64,000 nt of DNA, from contig CAJHNH020004824.1 in NCBI GenBank assembly GCA_905116865.2, forward strand, positions 580,928-644,927, read 5' to 3'. The notes below the pieces were generated by a model. The model was given only the letters and a program-made list of their open reading frames with translations, searched no databases and had not been told where the DNA came from. This document shows positions 55,883-64,000 of the stretch, piece after piece (positions within the stretch are counted from its first letter, which is position 1; each line of letters starts with the position of its first letter). Made by a program: the position numbers and the translations under genes. This DNA is from Candidula unifasciata. Lineage: Eukaryota; Mollusca; Gastropoda; Stylommatophora; Geomitridae.

Positions 55883-56262
55883 ATTTGAATAAATGTAAAT
55901 TTGTGTACATGAATAAATGTAGATTTTTGTAAATGAATAAATGTAGATTTGTGTACATGAATAAATGTAGATTTGTGTACACGAATAAATGTAGATTTGT
56001 GTACATGAATAAAGGTAGATTTGTGTACATGAATAAATGTAGATTTGTGTACATGAATAAATGTAGATTTTTGTACATGAATAAATGTAGATTTGTGTAT
56101 ATGAATAAGTGTAGATTTTTGTACATGAATAAATGTATATTTGTGTACATGAATAAATGTATATTTGTGTACATGAATAAATGTAGATGTGTGTACATGA
56201 ATAAATGTAGATTTGTGTACATGAATAAATGTAGATTTGTGTACATGAATAAATGTAGATTA
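55883..56262. repeat. 24-bp minisatellite, about 16 copies
   Basis: The unit is ACATGAATAAATGTAGATTT plus GTGT. The period is a multiple of 3, so frames are open in both directions (RFVYMNKC pattern on the plus strand). Confidence 0.95.
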
Positions 56263-56269
56263 ATTATCT

Positions 56270-56791
56270 TGAAAAAAAGACATCCATAAATAATTTTTAC
56301 CCAGTGCATTTTTAAGCAAAAATAAGATGAGACCGGGTCTTGTTTTGGGGGGAAACAAGATGACAAAAACCGCAGACTGTTTGTGGATGTCAGCTGATTT
56401 CAAGAGAACAAAAAATAGTGATTCTCCATTGCAATGGCGGTGTCAGACACGTCGGGGTCAAGAGGGGATTGTGCGTTTTAGGTGTTGAAGTTCCAGTAAA
56501 GAACATGTTTGTTTTAGTCATTGACATCCTATATTTAGAAAACAAACATGGTGTCTTAGCCAGACAGTTTGAAAACGTAAAAAAAAGTCAACACAACAAG
56601 GCTCTTCTCTACGAAGCCCTGACCCAGTTAGCTTTCTGGGTCAAGTGTTTGACTTGTCAGTTAACTAGCAATCCACGTGCTGGTGACTCTAGCGGTTCTC
56701 TACGTGTGGGGGATTGTCCCTTTGGAGGAGCTTCGTCTGCTGGTTAGATCTTACTGTGCATTTTTTTTTCTTTGTTGTTTTAATAAGCAAT
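56270..56791. other. Anonymous sequence
   Basis: A 109-codon open frame (56418-56747) has no recognised domain and no supporting signals. A poly-T run lies near 56760. Confidence 0.4.
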
Positions 56792-56803
56792 CGTAGGAGG
56801 TTG

Positions 56804-57024
56804 GTAGACTCTGTGGCTAAGTCGATGCGAACGCCAGGGTACCGGATTCGATCCCAGCTGTGTCCCATACGCCTTGTGTTGGTTTCGACAGTGGTATCAG
56901 GGAGCAGACCGTCCAGAAAGCAAAGGCAAACTACTGGACGTAAATTTGCCTAGTTAAACCATACAACAGCCAGGGGCTGATGGGGTTAGTTCTGCAACGT
57001 CCTGTAAAGGATACGCAACTAACC
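56804..57024 (+). mobile_element. tRNA-derived SINE, family C, with 12-bp TSD
   Basis: Perfect 12-bp repeats CGTAGGAGGTTG flank it (56792-56803, 57025-57036). The head has TGTGGCTAAGTCGATGCGAA (A box) and CGGATTCGATCCCAGC (B box). The body holds TGTTGGTTTCGACAGTGG, AACTACTGGACG and CAACGTCCTGTAAAGGATAC. Confidence 0.94.
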
Positions 57025-57036
57025 CGTAGGAGGTTG

Positions 57037-57260
57037 TGGCGTCAAAAAAAAAGGGGGGGGGGGAGAGAAGTGTAGGAAATATGTTTTATGCCGAGCAAAC
57101 CGACGCAGGTTTGACACCTGTATGACACAGGTCTCTCGCCAGTAGAGCGTACACAATTCACCAATTAAAATCAGTAATATTGAACAGTTGTATTTCTTTA
57201 AAGCTGTCCTCAATAGTCATCGATATGTAGGGACCTCTTGTCCATGCCAGTGTGGAGTTA
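57037..57260. other. Anonymous sequence with A/G homopolymers
   Basis: An A8-G13 type run lies at 57042-57064. Nothing else recognised. Confidence 0.4.
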
Positions 57261-57261
57261 G

Positions 57262-57400
57262 TGTCAGGTCTGTCGTCAGATCTCTCTCCCTGTCTCTCTG
57301 CCCCTGTCTTGTCTCCGCCCTGTCTTTATTTCAATCTCTCTCTTTCTGCCCATTCTCTGTGTCCCATCTGTCTGTCTGTCTGTCTGTCTGTCTGTGTCTC
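57262..57400. repeat. CT/CTGT-rich microsatellite
   Basis: Irregular TCTC and CTGT words ending in about eight CTGT units (57366-57395). Confidence 0.85.
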
Positions 57401-57740
57401 AAAAGGTGAGTCATTTCTAACGCAGGTGTGCTCTGTGTCATGACAGGGCCATCTTAACAGCATTTGGGGCCCCTGGGCAAACTACTGTGCAGAAGCCTCA
57501 CGACTACCCCCAAAAATGAAATGTAAATACTGGATAATATTAAATATATTTATGTTACGGGGACTTTAACAAAACTTGTGATAAAAGAGAAGCACAGGTC
57601 AGACGGCACACTATGAGATTACTATCAACTTCTTACCAGGTGAGTCACTGGACACACAGAGAATTAACATGGGGTCCCTGTGTTAAGGGGGGGGGGGCAG
57701 CTTAGACAAGTCCCCAGCGGGCTCATTCGTTAGGACAGCC
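57401..57740. other. Anonymous sequence
   Basis: A poly-G run lies at 57687-57697. Nothing else recognised. Confidence 0.35.
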
Positions 57741-57749
57741 CTGTGTTAT

Positions 57750-58194
<445 letters not shown>

Positions 58195-58196
<2 letters not shown>

Positions 58197-58632
58197 CATA
58201 CACAGTAGCAACAACGGCGTGAAAAGCCCGTTCAGTAATTAACTGGCGTCAGTGCCTTCCGGGAAGCTCCCGATAATTGCTATCTGCGTGGACCACTTTC
58301 AAACGCCACGACATCCAGTAGACGATGATACGACGATTATAGCGCCGTGCCACTCGGTGGGTGGTCTCACTCAGTACTTGACCTGACTCAGGTTAGAACC
58401 AGCTGTGTTCATGTGTCACGGTCATTATTGCTGCCGCTGAGGTCGCCCGTGTACTACCGGCGCTCATAAGGGAAACAAAAAATAGAAAAATACCATGGGT
58501 GTCGTAAGAGACGACCAGGGAGAGCTGGTTTGACAGTAGCATGCACATCTCTTAGAAATCTTCAGCTGCAAAACTCCAACAATCGAAAAGGGTTCAGACG
58601 CCGAGAAAACTGACACCGTTCTCATAGAAGAA
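58195..58632. other. Anonymous sequence
   Basis: A weak family D-like patch (GTCGTAAGAGACGACC) lies near 58500. No exon supported. Confidence 0.4.
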
Positions 58633-58635
58633 CGT

Positions 58636-60503
58636 CGATCAATCTCTGGGTGTGGAAGCACATCAGACAATCTCTGGGTGTTGAGGCACATTGAACAATC
58701 TCTGGGTGTGGAAGCACATCAGACAATCTCTGGGTGTGGAAGCACATCAGACAATCTCTGGGTGTGGAGGCACATCGGACAATCTCTGGGTGTGGAAGCA
58801 CGTCGATCAATCTCTGGGTGTGGAAGCACATCAGACAATCTCTGGGTGTGGAAGCACGTCAGACAATCTCTGGGTGTGGAAGCACATCAGACAATCTCTG
58901 GGTGTGGAAGCACGTCAGACAATCTCTGGGTGTGGAGGCACATCAGACAATCTCTGGGTGTGGAAGCACGTCGGACAATCTCTGGGTGTGGAAGCACATC
59001 AGACAATCTCTGGGTGTGGAGGCACATCGGACAATCTCTGGGTGTGGAGGCACATCGGACAATCTCTGGGTGTGGAAGCACGTCGGACAATCTCTGGGTG
59101 TGGAAGCACATCAGACAATCTCTGGGTGTGGAAGCACGTCGATCAATCTCTGGGTGTGGAGGCACATCAGACAATCTCTGGGTGTGGAAGCACGTCAGAC
59201 AATCTCTGGGTGTGGAAGCACATCAGACAATCTCTGGGTGTGGAGGCACGTCGATCAATCTCTGGGTGTGGAAGCACATCAGACAATCTCTGGGTGTGGA
59301 AGCACGTCAGACAATCTCTGGGTGTGGAAGCACATCAGACAATCTCTGGGTGTGGAAGCACATCAGACAATCTCTAAGTGTGGAAGCACGTCGGACAATC
59401 TCTGGGTGTGGAAGCACGTCAGACAATCTCTGGGTGTGGAGGCACATCAGACAATCTCTGGGTGTGGAGGCACATCGGACAATCTCTGGGTGTGGAAGCA
59501 CATCAGACAATCTCTGGGTGTGGAGGCACATCAGACAATCTCTGGGTGTGGAGGCACATCGGACAATCTCTGGGTGTGGAGGCACATCAGACAATCTCTG
59601 GGTGTGGAGGCACATCGGACAATCTCTGGGTGTGGAGGCACATCAGACAATCTCTGGGTGTGGAGGCACATCGGACAATCTCTGGGTGTGGAAGCACATC
59701 AGACAATCTCTGGGTGTGGAGGCACATCAGACAATCTCTGGGTGTGGAGGCACATCGGACAATCTCTGGGTGTGGAGGCACATCGGACAATCTCTGGGTG
59801 TGGAGGCACATCGGACAATCTCTGGGTGTGGAGGCACATCAGACAATCTCTGGGTGTGGAGGCACATCGGACAATCTCTGGGTGTGGAAGCACATCAGAC
59901 AATCTCTGGGTGTGGAAGCACGTCAGACAATCTCTGGGTGTGGAGGCACATTGGACATTCTCTGGGTGTGAAAGCACATCGGACAATCTCTGGGTGTGGA
60001 AGCACATTGGACATTCTCTGGGTGTGAAAGCACATCGGACAATCTCTGGGTGTGGAAGCACGTCGATAAATCTCTGGGTGTGGAAGCACATCGCACAATC
60101 TCTGGGTGTGTAAGCACGTCGGACAATCTCTGGGTGTGGAGGCACATCGAACAATCTCTGGGTGTGGAAGCACGTCGGACAATCTCTGGGTGTGGAAGCA
60201 CATCGGACAATCTCTGGGTGTGGAAGCACATCGGACAATCTCTGGGTGTGGAAGCACATCGGACAATCTCTGGGTGTGGAAGCACATCGAACAATCTCTG
60301 GGTGTGGAAGCACATCGAACAATCTCTGGGTGTGGAAGCACATCGGACAATCTCTGGGTGTGGAAGCACATCGGACAATCTCTGGGTGTGGAAGCACATC
60401 GAACAATCTCTGGGTGTGGAAGTACATCTATCAATCTCTGGGTGAAGCACATCAGACAATCTCTGGGTGTGAAAGCACATCGGACAATCTCTGGGTGTAA
60501 AAA
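58636..60503. repeat. 28-bp minisatellite, about 66 copies
   Basis: The unit is AATCTCTGGGTGTGGAAGCA plus CATCAGAC. Variation is mostly transitions: GAAGC/GAGGC, ACATC/ACGTC, CAGAC/CGGAC, some GAAC and GATC. Frames are open on both strands because 28-bp units contain few stops; they are not treated as genes. Confidence 0.97.
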
Positions 60504-61328
60504 CACCATGAAGCTGTTATATGAACATAATATGCTTTACTGATAAATACAAGTGATGTGTGAAAGATAGGTGTTTGGAAGGGCCGAATGTAAGACGGGC
60601 CTGCGTGACCCTTCCAAAACAAAGTTCGTTCGTTCCTTCTGTGGATTCAAATAGTGGATATTTCAGAGTTACACAAAAATATAAATGGATTATATCATGG
60701 ACAAAAGCTACGCGGACAAGGCAATATCAGAGTATATTATTGCCTAGATTCTTGTATTAGCTAACAAACGACATACCCTTCAATGACATTTCTGAGCTTT
60801 GAAAACCCTGCCAAAACACATTACAACCTATTTCCATATCTCTAGTCATGGCGAGTTGGTTAATGAAATTTTTCAAAGCTAATTTCCCAACAATTTTCTT
60901 TCAAGCACTGGGTGAAAGTGAAAAGGGGAGGGTGATATAATTCAAATTCCCACGTTTATTTGACGGAAATTTGTTAACAAGAGTTGTCCGGACTTGTTTG
61001 AGAGTTACCAGTTTCAACTGTTTTCATGTTTCATGGTTTGTTTGATTTCATTTTTATCGTGTTGGAATTCCCAGAGATTCTGTCACGGTTCTCTCACTTT
61101 GGGTATGAGGAACTGCTTTGGCACAGGAACTAAGTAACAGACCGTAACGTGCCGACAAAGGAACACAACCAGTCACTGGCGGCTTTAGACATTCCAATGA
61201 AGAGGGAAGCACAAATGTGTGTACGGTGCCCCCGTTTCTAAACAAACAGCGGCGTGTCTGGGTGTTGTTTATGGGAGGATCCCGGGGTATTTAATTATCT
61301 TTATATCTGGGTTTTTTTCAGCATCATT
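60504..61328. other. Anonymous sequence
   Basis: Nothing recognised. Confidence 0.35.
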
Positions 61329-61330
61329 CA

Positions 61331-61624
<294 letters not shown>

Positions 61625-61712
61625 GTTATATTACCTACCCACGTTCCTTGTGTGCGATATATTTAATTAAACTTCGCGAGCAACTGTCCCCATGTTTGTA
61701 GGCGTGCCTGTA

Positions 61713-61760
61713 CTTGTGTGTGTGTGTGTGTGTGCGCGCGCGTGCGTGTGTATGTGTGTC
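61713..61760. repeat. (GT)n / (GC)n microsatellite
   Basis: A GT tract passes into GCGCGCGTGCGTGTG. Confidence 0.9.
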
Positions 61761-62340
61761 GGGCATATTTATTTGTCTGCCTGAAAGTATTTGTTTACGC
61801 AGTCTATTTTCTTGCATCGTTCGCGGTGTGCCTGTAATCTGACACTGTTCCTGCATCCCTTCCGTCTTTCGCCTGACTATTGCATCCACTCACCCGCCCC
61901 TTCTACCAACCTCCTGTCTGTAATCGTGAGAATTCGGTCATGTTTACATGAGAACTGCACACCCCCCCCCCCCCCCGGTCACTCCCCCCCCCCCGCCCAT
62001 ATTTGTCCCCTCTTTCTCAGTCCATCTCCCCTGCTCTCGTATTCGGTACTTAGAATCTCAGAAGGCCAAAGAATGTAGGCCAACAAAGGATTATCCTGTG
62101 TCTGTTCATCCGGCAGCCTTGTTAGCTGATTCTGTCTACATTTGTTTACCGCTGGCTTTCAAGCTCTCCTGTTTGTTCTCGACGCCTTGTCAGATGTATT
62201 ACTTCCTCTCTTTCACAACTTTTGTTAAGTTCCGTTTTGGTTATTTGTCAGGTATTGTTTTCACATTCAGTTTTAATATTATTTCCTGATTTGCTACCGG
62301 CTTGACATTTTGCATACACACACTTTTTTGTTCTAAGTTA
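61761..62340. other. Anonymous sequence with C- and G-homopolymers
   Basis: C-rich tracts lie at 61962-61977 and 61984-61994, and a G tract (62346-62364) lies just before the next array. No exon is supported. Confidence 0.4.
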
Positions 62341-62365
62341 ATGGTGGGGGAAGGGGGGGGGGGAG

Positions 62366-62968
62366 CTATGTACTTGTGGCAACTGTAGCTGAGCTTTGAT
62401 CCATGTATGTACTTGTGGAAACTGTAGCTGAGCTTTGAGCCATGTATGTACTTGTGGCAACTGTAGCTGAGCTTTGATCCATGTATGTACTTGTAGCAAC
62501 TGTAGCTGAGCTTTGAGCCATGTATGTACTTGTAGCAACTGTAGCTGAGCTTTGAGCCATGTATGTACTTGTGGAAACTGTAGCTGAGCTTTGAGCCATG
62601 TATGTACTTGTGGCAACTGTAGCTGAGATTTGAGCCATATTTTTACTTGTAGCAACTGTAGCTGAGCTTTGAGCCATGTATGTACTTGTAGCAACTGTAG
62701 CTGAGCTTTGAGCCGTGTATGTACTTGTAGCAACTGTAGCTGAGCTTTGAGCCATGTATGTACTTGTGGCAACTGTAGCTGAGCTTTGATCCATGTATGT
62801 ACTTGTAGCAACTGTAGCTGAGATTTGAGCCATATTTGTACTTGTAGAAACTGTAGCTGAGCTTTGAGCCGTGTATGTGCTTGTAGCAACTGTAGCTGAG
62901 CTTTGAGCCGTGTATGTACTTGTAGCAACTGTAGCTGAGCTTTGAGCCAAGTATGTACTTGTAGCAAT
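62366..62968. repeat. 39-bp minisatellite, about 15 copies
   Basis: The unit is GAGCCATGTATGTACTTGTA, GCAACTGTAGCTGAGCTTT. It is 13 codons long, so two minus-strand frames stay open over the whole array (STYMAQSSATVAT pattern in one). No signal peptide, splice signal or conserved context argues for expression. Confidence 0.95.
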
Positions 62969-63533
62969 GCTGTTACAGTGCCTGTTGCAACAGAACCCTT
63001 CTGTAAACATGTTGGATGTGTGAGATTTCAAGGCTTCACAAACGCAAAGCCTGCAAGAAAGGACTTGTTTAAATAGGCAGTTTGTGAATAGTGGCTGTGC
63101 TGGTAGTCAGTCACAGATGATTTTATTGGTGAATCATTTACACGCGATCTTTTTTAATCTAGGCTGTGTGGTGACGCAATGGTGATGACGTCAGCGTGGC
63201 GTTACATTCCAGAAGCGTACTCGTTGCCACTGTTCGTATCTATGGCTTAGGCGTTGTGGACGCAGTTTAACAATCCCGACATATCGGTCTGTGCAGTCAG
63301 CCGCAGTGGTTTAGTAGCAGACGTCTTCCGGTTGATCTAGACATGGTCATGAGCGTCGTACCATTTATTTGACGCTGACAAACTACTGAATGTTGAATGA
63401 CAACAGTAAAACCAACAACCAATGAATGTTGACGTTGATAGCTTCAGCAAAAGGATATGCAACTGTCTAAATAAAAATCTCCAAGACATTTCGTTGTAGC
63501 CATTCAAGAATGAGGCGTCCTGAGAGTCAGTGT
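62969..63533. other. Anonymous sequence
   Basis: Nothing secure. CTATGGCTTAGGCGTTGTGG near 63240 is a weak A-box-like patch. Confidence 0.35.
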
Positions 63534-63816
63534 AAAAGTAAGGAAGTAAAGTAAAGATCTCTTTCCACGCCTTTAGACATAATGGGAAGAGCGCCCTTAT
63601 TTTTACAGACCATCAGCACTCTATGGGTTTATGTGGTCAGCATTACGCCGGCTGTCTTTACTTTCTCAGGACAGCCCATCCTGGAACTCATTTTAGGCTG
63701 GGTCGACCTGCGACGCCCCATACCATGATAAAAATCTACGCAGCCTGTAGTGGGTTTCGATCGCGGGACGTTGGAATTACGAGTCAGACTCACTACGCTT
63801 TAGCCACGGACGCCGC
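63534..63816 (-). mobile_element. SINE family B, full length with 12-bp TSD
   Basis: Perfect 12-bp repeats GAGAGTCAGTGT flank it (63522-63533, 63817-63828). On the minus strand the head reads GGCGTCCGTGGCTAAAGCGT and CGCGATCGAAACCCACTAC (B box). The body reads GTCGACCCAGCC, AGTAAAGACAGCCGGCGTAA, TGCTGACCACA and CTAAAGGCGTGGAAAGAG, with a CTTTACTTTACTTCC tail. Confidence 0.94.
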
Positions 63817-63828
63817 GAGAGTCAGTGT

Positions 63829-64000
63829 CACTTTTCATTGAATCTAGCTGATGCTGTCTAACACTGAGAGTGTTCAGCCACTGCAGTGTCCTGCGAGATG
63901 TATGTCTGTCTTCCCATCTTTATAAGGAGCTCCTGTAAGGAACGCAACCAGTAAGTCAAGGGCCCGTTTTCACACTGTGCTTTGTATTGTGAGAACCGCC
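63829..64000. other. Anonymous sequence at window end
   Basis: Nothing recognised. Confidence 0.3.

Noticed and set aside
56418..56747. 109-codon frame as a host gene
   Set aside because: No recognisable motif, no Kozak or splice support, and length compatible with chance.
58678..60113. Overlapping frames of up to 459 codons in the 28-bp array
   Set aside because: Two plus frames and several minus frames are open over the same units, which is an artefact of a stop-poor repeat.

Overview
This is eukaryotic, repeat-dense DNA. It has spliced-gene signals, non-LTR retrotransposon debris, tRNA-derived SINEs with target-site duplications (TSDs), and a very large load of micro- and minisatellites. 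No prokaryotic gene organisation is present. The style (many unrelated minisatellites, long tetranucleotide tracts, several short SINE-like families in one window) fits an invertebrate, most likely a lophotrochozoan such as a gastropod mollusc. That assignment is inference; no marker gene proves it.

Only one stretch looks like part of a host protein-coding gene. It is the first coding exon of a Rho-family small GTPase (ATG 34198, splice donor after 34342) on an exon that probably begins at a splice acceptor at 33752-33753. It carries a P-loop and switch I, but with Asp at the Gly12 position and Ser at the Thr35 position. The remaining exons are not visible, so they lie downstream of the window or the copy is incomplete.

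Layout: 0-3 kb holds a 90-bp tandem repeat, a decayed non-LTR reverse transcriptase broken by a short element with a 10-bp TSD, and two family A repeats. 4.5-7.8 kb holds a CAGT/CAGC tract, a tRNA-derived segment, a LINE tail fragment and a 29-bp minisatellite of about 51 units. 7.8-13 kb is mostly anonymous, with a trinucleotide block, a ~550-bp family H repeat and a family C SINE. 13.2-14.06 kb is a 34-bp minisatellite. 14.9-20.5 kb holds SINE debris, a foldback (MITE-like) element, a nested SINE-in-repeat insertion and pyrimidine microsatellites. 20.57-28.37 kb is one 48-bp minisatellite with about 163 units, whose last two thirds is a tandem duplication of a ~3.2-kb block. 28.4-33.7 kb holds SINE fragments, an 89-bp triplicate and a probable non-autonomous Helitron. 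33.75-36 kb is the Rho exon followed by a ~1.4-kb 14-bp array in its intron. 36-42 kb holds 66/65-, 14- and 49-bp arrays, another family H copy and a LINE RNase H fragment invaded by the 14-bp array. 42-48 kb holds SINEs with clear TSDs and a 38-bp array. 48-52.7 kb holds TATC/TGTC tracts, a 48-to-32-bp array and a 31-bp array. 53.6-58.2 kb holds a second LINE C-terminal fragment, SINEs and CT/CTGT tracts. 58.6-63 kb holds 28-bp, TATC/TGTC and 39-bp arrays. The window ends with a SINE B copy.

Summing the coordinates below, tandem repeats cover more than a third of the window. Long reading frames over these arrays are by-products of stop-free repeat units and are not annotated as genes. Five or more dispersed families (A, B, C, D, H) were recognised only by comparing copies inside this window. 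The letters are local labels, not database names.
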